Origin: Salinisphaera sp. UBA1666
Lineage (GTDB): Bacteria; Pseudomonadota; Gammaproteobacteria; Nevskiales; Salinisphaeraceae
Length of the DNA: 6,335 nucleotides
Reading direction: 5' to 3'
Assembly: GCA_002320455.1 (NCBI GenBank)
Contig: DCKU01000172.1
Location: forward strand, 1-6,335
Shown: in pieces, positions 1-6,335 of the stretch
How positions within the stretch are numbered: the first letter of the stretch is position 1
Layout: each line of letters begins with the position of its first letter
Translations under genes and position numbers: made by a program
Notes under the pieces: generated by a model
The model's database searches: none
What the model was told of the DNA's origin: nothing
Seen by the model: the letters and a program-made list of their open reading frames with translations, nothing else

Positions 1-2
1 GG

Positions 3-103
3 GTTGGGCCGCAAATCGCGCTTAGCGGCTTTGCGAGTCTTGATCGTGGCACGCCACGATACGGCGACTCGCGCCTTGCAGCACACGATTTGCGGTCTCC
101 AAC
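3..103. repeat. Long imperfect palindrome (nested hairpin)
   Basis: The arms pair in register around a centre near position 51: 3-7 with 99-103, 9-18 with 86-95 (ten perfect pairs, CCGCAAATCG/CGATTTGCGG), 20-22 with 80-82, 27-29 with 73-75, 33-39 with 66-72 (seven pairs) and 43-50 with 53-60 (eight pairs around a 2-nt centre). Small bulges separate the arms. As RNA or single-stranded DNA this would make one long hairpin. It may be a structured subterminal part of the repeat ending at 133, or a REP/MITE-type element. It resembles neither a tRNA nor an intrinsic terminator, because no T-tract follows. Confidence 0.6.
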
Positions 104-114
104 GCGAACTCATA

Positions 115-133
115 TGAAACCTCAACAGGCCCT
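115..133 (-). repeat. 19-bp inverted repeat, left copy
   Basis: Read on the minus strand this is AGGGCCTGTTGAGGTTTCA, identical to the + strand of 6317-6335. The match ends on the inner side at 133/134. On the outer side it cannot be followed, because the right copy runs into the window edge, so the true repeat may be longer. Its orientation places the body of the element to the left of it. Confidence 0.85.
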
Positions 134-310
134 CGCCAGGGCGCCACGTTGATGGGATATCCGTTAAGTGAGGCGAGTCGTCGATAGCCGGACAGAGCGC
201 GAGCCATCTGTTTCGCCGGGGCAGGGCCTTGTGGGAGTGCACCCGCAGTATGCCCGGATCGTACGGCTGGCGTATCGTGCCTATTTTTAGCCCGTTGGAA
301 CGCTCGTCTC
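134..310. other. Non-coding leader upstream of metC
   Basis: This is a gene-free stretch between the repeat and metC. I see no RNA gene, no MetJ-like operator (AGACGTCT-type) and no convincing sigma-70 promoter. A short GGAA at 297-300 lies ten bases before the metC ATG and is the best ribosome-binding candidate. A minus-strand open frame spans this region and continues into the repeat. It shows no recognisable protein similarity, crosses the repeat boundary and starts on the complement of the metC start codon, so I treat it as spurious. Confidence 0.5.
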
Positions 311-1480
311 ATGAAAACCGCTACCCGTCTCGCCTACGCCGGTCGCACGCCGGCCGCGCACCACGGCATGGTCAATACGCCGGTCTATCACGCTTCGACG
401 GTGCTGTTTGAGACGCTGGCCGATTTCGATGCCTCCGAGGCCGATCCGTTCACCGGCACTCACTACGGCCGGCTGGGTACGCCCACACAGTTCTCTTTCG
501 AGGCGGCCGTCGCTGAGTTGGAGGGCGCGCATGGCTGTGTTTCGACCTGCTCCGGCCTGGCCGCGATCGCGATCGCCATCTTGAGCGTGGCGCGGGCCGG
601 GGCGCATATTCTGGTGGCCGACAACGTCTACGGGCCGACGCGCAAGTTCTGTGACGGCCTGCTGGCCCGCTACGGCGTGAACGCCGAATATTTCGATCCG
701 CTGATCGAGCCGGCCGCGCTAGCCGCGCGCATCACGTCCGACACCTGTGCGCTATTTGTCGAAGCGCCGGGCTCTTTGACCTTCGAGATTGCCGACGTGC
801 CGGGCCTGGCCCGTGTGGCGCATGCGCACGGTTTGACGGTACTGGCCGATAACACCTGGGGCACACCGGTCTACTTCGATAGCCTGGCCCACGGCGTGGA
901 CTTGTCGATCCATGCCGCCACCAAATATATCGTCGGCCACTCGGATGCCATGCTGGGCACGATCAGCGCGGTCGACGAGGCGCGTTATCAGGGTATTCGG
1001 CGTACGGCCATCGCCCTGGGTTACTGCGCCGGCCCGGACGATGTGTATCTGGGCGCGCGGGGGCTGCGCACGCTCGGTCAGCGTCTGCCGGTGCACGAAG
1101 CCAACGGCTTGGCGCTGGCCAACTGGCTGGCCGAGCAGCCGGGCGTGGCCCGTGTGATCCATCCGGCCAGGTCCGATCATCCGCAGCACGAGCGCTGGCT
1201 GCGCGATTTTACCGGAGCCTGTGGGCTGTTCGCCGTGGAGCTGGCACCGATCGATCGCAGCCGGCTGGCCGCGCTGATCGACGGCTTGGCCTACTACGGT
1301 CTGGGCGCTTCCTGGGGCGGCTATGAAAGCCTCGTGCTACCGGTTGACCCGACGCACAGCCGAAGTGCTGTGGCTTGGGACACAGAAGGCCCGCTGCTGC
1401 GGATTCACGCGGGACTGGAACACATCGATGACTTGGTCGACGACTTGGCTGCAGGACTGGCGCGCGCCGGACTGGGGTAG
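311..1480 (+). CDS. metC: Cystathionine beta-lyase (PLP-dependent C-S lyase)
   Basis: The product is a 389-residue cytoplasmic PLP enzyme of the Cys/Met metabolism family. The known MetC reaction cleaves cystathionine to homocysteine, pyruvate and ammonia in methionine synthesis. Sequence evidence: YGRLGTPT at 52-59 (phosphate contact from the neighbouring subunit), Tyr107 (expected to stack on the cofactor), the DNTW motif with Asp180 (contact to the pyridine nitrogen), and ATKYIVGHSDAM with Lys205 as the Schiff-base lysine. The C-terminal SWGGYESL and RIHAGLEHIDDL closely follow E. coli MetC. Length matches the family (about 390-395). The start at 311 is preferred over an internal ATG at 368 because the conserved TRLAYAGR N-terminus would otherwise be lost. 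The gene converges on egtB with 34 bp between stops. A role as the C-S lyase of ergothioneine synthesis is possible but is inference from position and chemistry. Confidence 0.93.
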   Translation: MKTATRLAYAGRTPAAHHGMVNTPVYHASTVLFETLADFDASEADPFTGTHYGRLGTPTQFSFEAAVAELEGAHGCVSTCSGLAAIAIAILSVARAGAHILVADNVYGPTRKFCDGLLARYGVNAEYFDPLIEPAALAARITSDTCALFVEAPGSLTFEIADVPGLARVAHAHGLTVLADNTWGTPVYFDSLAHGVDLSIHAATKYIVGHSDAMLGTISAVDEARYQGIRRTAIALGYCAGPDDVYLGARGLRTLGQRLPVHEANGLALANWLAEQPGVARVIHPARSDHPQHERWLRDFTGACGLFAVELAPIDRSRLAALIDGLAYYGLGASWGGYESLVLPVDPTHSRSAVAWDTEGPLLRIHAGLEHIDDLVDDLAAGLARAGLG

Positions 1481-1514
1481 TCCGGCTGGCCGCGCCCGCC
1501 CGCCGCGCGCCGGT

Positions 1515-2654
1515 TCAGATATCGCGCGCCAGCCGCAGCCCGGCGAATACGTGGCGATGCGTCGGCGGATAAAAGTTGCGAAAGCCCGGGCGGATGACGT
1601 CGGGCTCGGTATGACGCGACGCCCCGCGTGCCACGAAGTGTGCCCCGTCGAACCACGGCAGGGAGTATTCGTCGTAAGGAAAAGCCGTAAAGCCGGGATA
1701 GGCAGCAAAGGCATCATCACACCATTCCCAGACGGTTTCGCTAGCGGGTAGGGCGTCGCGGCGGCGGGCGGTCTCCCATTCGGCTTCGCGCGGCAGGCGA
1801 GCGCGGGCCCAACGTGCGAACGCGCGTGCCTCGTACCAGCCGATGCCGTGGACCGGATCGTCGCTACCCGCGCCCAGCGCGCCGTCCAGATCTTGGGCCT
1901 GCCAGCCGTCGTCGCCGTGCTGCCAGTGTTCTGGGTGGGTTATCGCTTCGGCGCAAATCCAGTCCCAGCCGGCGGCGTCCCAGAGCGCGGCGCTGGCATA
2001 ACCGTCGTCGGCCATGAACGATAGCCATTGGCCGTTGGTCACCGGCCGCGACGCCATCTCGAACGCTTCGACGTGAAACGACTGGGCCGGCTGCTCGTTG
2101 TCGTAGGCATCGATGCCGGCGGTGCCGAGCGTGACATCGCCCGCGGCCTGCGCCACGAATGAGTCGCCGAGCGGCCGCGGCTCGATCGGCGACGAGACGT
2201 TGCCGGGGCGCGCTCGCACGATTTGGGCCTCGGCCATGCGCATGGTCTCGATATGCTGGGCATAGTGCTGGCGCACGAACGACAAGAGATAGCCGTCGGT
2301 CAAAAGAGGGTGATCGGTTTCCGCGGCGCGTGCCCAGTAGGCGTCGCACACGCGGGCCACCTCTTCGGTCCAGGCGCGCATGGCGGCAGGCTCGGGCAGG
2401 CGCGCGCTGCGCTCGCCCTTGGCACACAGTTCGGGAAAATACAGCGTACGCCAGGGATCGGTAACGCGCGTATCGCCAAAGACCTGCTCGGCCAGCCAGA
2501 AGTTCTCTACGAAGAACATATGGCCTACGTGCCACAGCAGCGGCGACAGATCGGGATGGGCCTGGCGGCGAAGCTCAGTCTCGTCGTAGCGATCGAGCAC
2601 CTGGCGGGTGCGCTCGCGCAGCTGCACCAGGCGGGTCGGAGGGTTGGCGGTCAT
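1515..2654 (-). CDS. egtB: Ergothioneine biosynthesis protein EgtB (iron-dependent sulfoxide synthase)
   Basis: The family couples hercynine to gamma-glutamylcysteine (or cysteine in some members) with O2 at a non-heme iron, giving a hercynyl sulfoxide. The 379-residue protein has the expected two domains. The N-terminal DinB-like part (about 8-150) contains WHVGH (His45 likely ligand) and HYAQHIE with the HxxxHxE triad His130/His134/Glu136. The C-terminal formylglycine-generating-enzyme/sulfatase-modifying fold (about 163-379) contains RPVTNGQW, RLPREAEWE, VWEWCDD, VARGAS and RNFYPPTHRHVFAGLRLAR. It is shorter than many EgtB proteins (often above 400 residues), and the region after the first histidines (YFPELCAKGERS, 72-83) does not show the FNYLFNSYY-type motif I associate with typical members. 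It is second in an egtC-egtB operon, starting 19 bp after egtC. No strong Shine-Dalgarno precedes the ATG. Selenoneine synthase SenA is a related alternative, made less likely by EgtC and EgtD next door. Confidence 0.9.
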   Translation of the reverse strand: MTANPPTRLVQLRERTRQVLDRYDETELRRQAHPDLSPLLWHVGHMFFVENFWLAEQVFGDTRVTDPWRTLYFPELCAKGERSARLPEPAAMRAWTEEVARVCDAYWARAAETDHPLLTDGYLLSFVRQHYAQHIETMRMAEAQIVRARPGNVSSPIEPRPLGDSFVAQAAGDVTLGTAGIDAYDNEQPAQSFHVEAFEMASRPVTNGQWLSFMADDGYASAALWDAAGWDWICAEAITHPEHWQHGDDGWQAQDLDGALGAGSDDPVHGIGWYEARAFARWARARLPREAEWETARRRDALPASETVWEWCDDAFAAYPGFTAFPYDEYSLPWFDGAHFVARGASRHTEPDVIRPGFRNFYPPTHRHVFAGLRLARDI

Positions 2655-2673
2655 GAAACGCGCGAAGTCGGTG

Positions 2674-3411
2674 TTATGGCGCTACAGTAACAAAGCGTTC
2701 CGGCGCTACGGGCGTCCACCCCGGTGTGTCGTCGAAGGCCTCGGAGGCGATGACCTGTCCGTCTTGCCAATCCGCGTTGACATAGAGCGACGGGGCGGGC
2801 GCGTTGACGCTGGAACAAACCGCGCTCATCTCGCGGCCGTCGGTGACAATCATGTTGAGCAGCGCGCGACGCTCGGGCGTTTCGGCCAGAAGCTCGTGGA
2901 TCAGGGCGTGGGTGCGCGTCAGTTTTTCGGCCGGGCTGCCCGGCTGTGAGCGCAGCAACGCGAATAGATACTCGGAATCCGTGTTGCCGTTGATGCTCTC
3001 TTCGACCGTCGGGTCGATCAATGTGCGCATGCGCGCACGCAGGCCTTGAGCGAAGGCTTCGACATACCCGTTATGCACGAAGATGAGTCCGTCGCCGGCA
3101 AACGGCTGGGTGTTGGCGTGATCGGTGCCCAGGCCGCTAGTAGCACTGCGCACGTTGGCCAGCCACACCGGCCGGGTGAGGCTGCGCGACAAGGCGTCCA
3201 CGTTGCCGTCGGCCCAGATGGGCAGCACGTTGCGATACACGGCCGGCCGGGCGTCGTCGTCGTACCAGGCCACGCCCCAGCCGTCGGCGTTCACGGTAGA
3301 GCTTAATGTCTCACGCGCATCCCAGGCCTGTCGGGCCAGGCTGTGCGGCGGGGCGTTCAGAAACGTATCCAGGCGACAGGGCGCGCCGATATAGGCAGCG
3401 ATACGACACAT
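2674..3411 (-). CDS. egtC: EgtC, class II glutamine amidotransferase-like gamma-glutamyl hydrolase
   Basis: EgtC removes glutamate from gamma-glutamyl-hercynylcysteine sulfoxide to release hercynylcysteine sulfoxide. I set the start at 3411, eight codons inside the longest frame (which begins at 3435), because Ntn amidohydrolases of this type need Cys2 as the N-terminal nucleophile after Met removal: MCRIAAYIGAP. The protein is then 245 residues. Class II motifs follow: NADGWGVAWY (41-50), NVRSATSG (86-93), NTQPF (100-104), FVHNGY (111-116) and GNTDSEYLF (142-150). The C-terminal SEAFDDTPGW matches the SEPYDDDPGW block of mycobacterial EgtC. The generic glutamine-amidotransferase superfamily also contains these motifs, so the specific assignment rests on this C-terminal match and on lying directly between egtB and egtD. 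It is first gene of the egtC-egtB operon and divergent from egtD. No good Shine-Dalgarno is visible. Confidence 0.88.
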   Translation of the reverse strand: MCRIAAYIGAPCRLDTFLNAPPHSLARQAWDARETLSSTVNADGWGVAWYDDDARPAVYRNVLPIWADGNVDALSRSLTRPVWLANVRSATSGLGTDHANTQPFAGDGLIFVHNGYVEAFAQGLRARMRTLIDPTVEESINGNTDSEYLFALLRSQPGSPAEKLTRTHALIHELLAETPERRALLNMIVTDGREMSAVCSSVNAPAPSLYVNADWQDGQVIASEAFDDTPGWTPVAPERFVTVAP

Positions 3412-3479
3412 GACAGAGCATCGGCAATAGATCAAACGGCCATGGTACCGTCGATCGTATTGTTCATAACCGATTCATC
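3412..3479. promoter_or_regulatory. Divergent promoter region egtC / egtD
   Basis: These 68 bp separate the divergent start codons of egtC (3411) and egtD (3480), so promoters for both transcription units must lie here or inside the coding ends. The sequence is locally more AT-rich than its surroundings (around 3455-3480). Weak -10-like hexamers such as CATAAC at 3465-3470 exist, but none has a good -35 partner. Neither start is preceded by a clear Shine-Dalgarno. I cannot identify an operator. Confidence 0.5.
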
Positions 3480-4475
3480 ATGTCGGACTCTTCGAACCGT
3501 GCACGGCTCGTGCATCATGAGGTTAGCCCCACGCGCCGCGTTTCCGGCGTTATCGACGACGCCCGCGAAGGCTTGCTGCAACCGCCGCGCGTGCTGCCGC
3601 CGAAATATTTTTATGACGACCACGGCTCACAGCTGTTCGAGGCCATCTGTGATACGCCCGAGTATTATCCCACGCGCACCGAGGACGCGCTCTTGGCCGA
3701 AGCCAGCGCGGCTATCATCGAGCGCGTGGCCCCCGACCATCTGATCGAGCTGGGCAGCGGCAGCTCGAAAAAAACCCGGCATCTGATTGCAGCCTGCGAC
3801 GCAGCCGGCGTCACGCCGAGGTACTGGCCGTTCGAAGTCAGCAGCCAGATCATGCTGGATGCTGCGGATACGCTCATGCGCGACTATCCCTGGCTGAATG
3901 TGGATGCCATGAGCGGTGACTACACCGGCGGTCTGGCTAATCTGCCGCTGGCGGAAGACGGTGGGCGCCGGCTGTTCTTATTTTTGGGCGGAACGCTGGG
4001 CAACTTCGAGCCCGATGCCGCGGCGGCCATGCTCGACGAAATCGGCGCGTTGATGAACCCGGGTGACGCGCTCTTGTTGGGCCTGGACCGGGTCAAGGAT
4101 CGACACACGCTAGAGGCGGCCTACGACGATGCCGCCGGCCACACCGCGGCTTTCAACCGCAACGTCATCAACGTGCTCAACCGCGAGCTGGGCGGGAACA
4201 TGCCCGAGGCCGCCTACCGGCATCGCGCGGTGTTCAACGAAGACGCCGAGCGGATCGAGATGTGGCTCATCGCCGAGCATGATCACGAGATCTATTTTCA
4301 GGCGCTGGACGCCGGGTTTTCGATGCAGGCCGGCGAGGGGATCATGACCGAGATCAGTCGCAAGTTTACCGAGCGCGCGATCGACGAGCTGCTCGCCAGG
4401 ACGGATCTGGCGATCATGTCGCACTTTGAGGCGCCGGAGCAGGCCTATTCGCTGATTTTGGCCACCCGCGCCTGA
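3480..4475 (+). CDS. egtD: L-histidine N-alpha-methyltransferase EgtD
   Basis: EgtD uses three S-adenosylmethionine molecules to trimethylate histidine to hercynine, the first committed step of ergothioneine synthesis, in the cytoplasm. The 331-residue protein fits the family (about 320-330). Recognisable blocks are LPPKYFYDDHGSQLFEAI (39-56), PEYYPTRTE (60-68), the SAM-binding LIELGSGSSKKTRHL (88-102), LGGTLGNFEPD (169-179) with Asn175, AYDDAAGHTAAFNRN (214-228) with Tyr215, EDAERIEMWL (254-263) and MTEISRKF (289-296) with Glu291 and Ser293. These align with the histidine-binding residues known in mycobacterial EgtD (Tyr56, Asn166, Tyr206, Glu282), so histidine rather than another substrate is expected. 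It is divergent from egtC-egtB and convergent with argF (53 bp apart). The start is the only sensible ATG near the conserved N-terminus; it lacks a clear Shine-Dalgarno. Confidence 0.95.
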   Translation: MSDSSNRARLVHHEVSPTRRVSGVIDDAREGLLQPPRVLPPKYFYDDHGSQLFEAICDTPEYYPTRTEDALLAEASAAIIERVAPDHLIELGSGSSKKTRHLIAACDAAGVTPRYWPFEVSSQIMLDAADTLMRDYPWLNVDAMSGDYTGGLANLPLAEDGGRRLFLFLGGTLGNFEPDAAAAMLDEIGALMNPGDALLLGLDRVKDRHTLEAAYDDAAGHTAAFNRNVINVLNRELGGNMPEAAYRHRAVFNEDAERIEMWLIAEHDHEIYFQALDAGFSMQAGEGIMTEISRKFTERAIDELLARTDLAIMSHFEAPEQAYSLILATRA

Positions 4476-4495
4476 GCCCCGGCCGTTGACCAGCA

Positions 4496-4519
4496 GCCGG
4501 GCGCGAGACGGCGCCCGGC
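4496..4519. terminator. GC hairpin between convergent egtD and argF
   Basis: A perfect 9-bp stem, GCCGGGCGC (4496-4504) with GCGCCCGGC (4511-4519), closes a 6-nt loop GAGACG. It sits inside the 53-bp gap between the egtD and argF stop codons, where a shared bidirectional terminator would be expected. Only a short ATTTC follows on the + strand and no T-run on the minus strand, so it is not a textbook intrinsic terminator. Confidence 0.5.
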
Positions 4520-4528
4520 ACGCCGATT

Positions 4529-5434
<906 letters not shown>

Positions 5435-5521
5435 GGGCGTGAAACAGGTTGACGTGGATCGCTCGCCGGCCGCGGCGTCATGCCTGGACAGGGCCAGCGA
5501 GGCAATCGGCTATCGTCCAAT

Positions 5522-5555
5522 AAAAAAAGCCCCGCCGCAATGCGGCAGGGCTTTT
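5522..5555 (-). terminator. Rho-independent terminator downstream of the sod gene
   Basis: Read on the minus strand, AAAAGCCCTGCCGCA pairs with TGCGGCGGGGCTTTT around a very short loop, followed by a run of seven Ts (5528 down to 5522). The one imperfect position (5533 with 5547) is a G-U wobble in minus-strand RNA but a C-A mismatch in + strand RNA. This supports function in the minus direction, ending transcription about 54 bases after the sod stop codon. Confidence 0.9.
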
Positions 5556-5608
5556 GACGACCCGAGCGCGCGTGAGCCATCCCGCGGGTCGGGGTCGGTC
5601 GACGGCGA

Positions 5609-6214
5609 TCAGCTCGCGGCGTCGAACTTCTTGGCGATGCCGTCCCAGTCGACGACGCTCCACCAAGCATCCACGTAGTCCGGCTTCTTGTTCTGATACT
5701 TCAGATAGAAGGCGTGCTCCCAGACGTCCAGGCCCATGATGGGCTTGCCGGACTCGGAGACTACGTCCATTACCGGGTTGTCCTGGTTGGGCGTGGGCAC
5801 GATCTTGAGCTTGCCGGCGTCGGGCACCAGCCAGACAAAGCCGGAGCCGAACAGGCCCGTGGCCTCGGCCGTGAACTTTTGCTTGAAGTCGTCGAACGAG
5901 CCAAAGCTGGCGTCAATGGCATCGGCCAGCGCGCCGCTGGGCTTGCCGCCACCGCTGGGGCTCATCGATTCCCAGAAAATGATGTGGTTGAAGTAACCAC
6001 CGCCCTGGTTGCGTACACCGGCACCGTGCTGGCCGGCCTTGGCCAGAATGGTTTCCAGATCCTGGTCTTCGAGTTCCGTGCCTTCGATGGCCTTCTGGAA
6101 CTTCGTCAGGTACGCGTTGTGGTGCTTGGTGTGATGGATTTCCATCGTGCGCGCATCGATATAGGGCTCGAGCGCGTCGTAGTCGTAGGGCAGGTCGGGC
6201 AGTTCAAATGCCAT
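5609..6214 (-). CDS. sodA: Superoxide dismutase, Mn-type by signature residues
   Basis: The enzyme converts superoxide to hydrogen peroxide and oxygen. The 201-residue protein belongs to the Fe/Mn family, with metal ligands His27 (IHHTKHHNAY), His77 (YFNHIIFW), Asp163 and His167 (DVWEHAFY). The outer-sphere glutamine that separates the two classes is supplied by NQDNP (Gln144), as in Mn enzymes. The position that holds Gln69 in E. coli SodB is Gly (RNQGGGYFNH). This points to Mn or cambialistic metal use, although only a metal assay can settle it. No signal peptide is visible, so it is cytoplasmic. The start at 6214 (MAFELPDLPY) is chosen over an ATG eleven codons upstream because the family begins here and AAAGGA lies eight bases before it. 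The gene is monocistronic, with its own promoter and terminator. Confidence 0.95.
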   Translation of the reverse strand: MAFELPDLPYDYDALEPYIDARTMEIHHTKHHNAYLTKFQKAIEGTELEDQDLETILAKAGQHGAGVRNQGGGYFNHIIFWESMSPSGGGKPSGALADAIDASFGSFDDFKQKFTAEATGLFGSGFVWLVPDAGKLKIVPTPNQDNPVMDVVSESGKPIMGLDVWEHAFYLKYQNKKPDYVDAWWSVVDWDGIAKKFDAAS

Positions 6215-6222
6215 GTTTGTCG

Positions 6223-6228
6223 TCCTTT
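6223..6228 (-). promoter_or_regulatory. Ribosome binding site of the sod gene
   Basis: AAAGGA on the minus strand lies eight bases before the ATG at 6214. It decides the start over the upstream in-frame ATG at 6247, and it is the clearest Shine-Dalgarno in the window. Confidence 0.85.
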
Positions 6229-6256
6229 GATGACGCAAATGAATCAACGTGCTCTA

Positions 6257-6286
6257 TTTATATAAGGTTTATCCGCTGTATTTCAA
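6257..6286 (-). promoter_or_regulatory. Sigma-70 promoter of the sod gene
   Basis: On the minus strand, TTGAAA (6286-6281) matches the -35 consensus at five of six positions. TATAAA (6262-6257) matches the -10 at five of six, with an 18-bp spacer. It lies in a short AT-rich island within GC-rich DNA and predicts a leader of roughly 35 nt containing the ribosome binding site. Two direct copies of TTTATCCG (6268-6275 and 6291-6298, + strand) flank the -35 and could be a regulator site. Confidence 0.75.
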
Positions 6287-6316
6287 AACATTTATCCGGC
6301 GGCCACCCGATCGCCT

Positions 6317-6335
6317 AGGGCCTGTTGAGGTTTCA
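6317..6335 (+). repeat. 19-bp inverted repeat, right copy, cut by window edge
   Basis: AGGGCCTGTTGAGGTTTCA is the exact inverted copy of 115-133. By analogy with the left copy, the element body would extend to the right, beyond the window. No target duplication can be shown, since the bases just inside the two copies differ (CGC after 133, CCT before 6317). Confidence 0.85.

Larger units (their letters stand above)
1..133. mobile_element. End of a dispersed repeat (IS or MITE-like), cut by window edge
   Basis: Two signals define this element. First, the 19-mer TGAAACCTCAACAGGCCCT at 115-133 recurs as a perfect inverted copy at 6317-6335. Second, the adjoining bases 3-103 form a long near-palindrome of nested arms. 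Terminal inverted repeats next to structured DNA are usual for insertion-sequence ends and MITEs. The terminus would be at about 132-133, with the body running left out of the window. On the + strand, frame 1 is open from base 1 to a TGA at 115-117, inside the repeat, so a transposase C-terminus is possible. I do not recognise that peptide, and in GC-rich DNA such an open frame can arise by chance. The family is not identified. Confidence 0.5.

Noticed and set aside
3..103. Integron attC site
   Set aside because: The palindrome begins with GTTGGGC and ends with CCAAC. An attC site has the opposite order (RYYYAAC first, GTTRRRY last), and there is no integrase or cassette array.
1..117. Transposase C-terminal fragment in + frame 1
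   Set aside because: The frame is open to a stop inside the repeat, but the peptide is not recognisable and the underlying DNA is a long palindrome. It is mentioned under the mobile element and not called as a gene.
22..312. 96-residue minus-strand open frame upstream of metC
   Set aside because: It crosses the repeat boundary, resembles no known protein and has its start on the complement of the metC ATG. It is best explained as chance in GC-rich DNA.
1481..1514. Terminator between convergent metC and egtB
   Set aside because: The gap is GC-rich with a possible CCGGC/GCCGG pairing, but there is no compact stem and no T-tract.
2223..2690. Long + strand open frame antisense to egtB
   Set aside because: It is a codon-bias shadow of egtB with low-complexity composition and no recognisable domain.
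3415..3435. Longer egtC start at 3435
   Set aside because: It would add eight residues before MCRIAAYIG and bury the Cys2 nucleophile that this enzyme class needs at the N-terminus.
5714..6265. 183-residue + strand open frame antisense to the sod gene
   Set aside because: It mirrors the sod coding sequence, and the strong promoter, ribosome binding site and terminator all support the minus strand.

Overview
The window looks like chromosomal DNA of a GC-rich proteobacterium. The cystathionine beta-lyase is of the proteobacterial MetC type and the ornithine carbamoyltransferase is of the short anabolic ArgF type. A halophilic or marine gammaproteobacterium (Salinisphaera-like) is my guess; nothing in the sequence fixes the genus.

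Layout from left to right. Positions 1-133 hold the end of a dispersed repeat: a ~100-nt near-palindrome followed by a 19-bp sequence whose exact inverted copy forms the last 19 bases of the window (6317-6335). Position 134-310 is a non-coding leader. Next come metC (311-1480, +), egtB (1515-2654, -), egtC (2674-3411, -), egtD (3480-4475, +), a GC hairpin between convergent genes (4496-4519), argF (4529-5434, -), an intrinsic terminator (5522-5555) and a superoxide dismutase with Mn-type signature residues (5609-6214, -) that has its own clear promoter and ribosome binding site.

The centre of the window is an ergothioneine locus. EgtD trimethylates histidine to hercynine. EgtB joins hercynine to a thiol donor (gamma-glutamylcysteine in the mycobacterial pathway) as a sulfoxide. 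EgtC removes the glutamyl group. egtD is divergent from an egtC-egtB operon across a 68-bp shared promoter region. No EgtA (glutamate-cysteine ligase) or recognisable EgtE (C-S lyase) gene is present. The PLP beta-lyase metC lies tail to tail with egtB and is a plausible but unproven candidate for the missing C-S lyase step. A superoxide dismutase nearby adds a second antioxidant function, though argF and terminators separate it transcriptionally.

The least explained part is the repeat at both window edges. Its two copies face outward, which fits two insertion-sequence or MITE-like elements flanking the segment, or contig ends falling in a repeat family. Nothing else looks like a new system; the main genes belong to known families.
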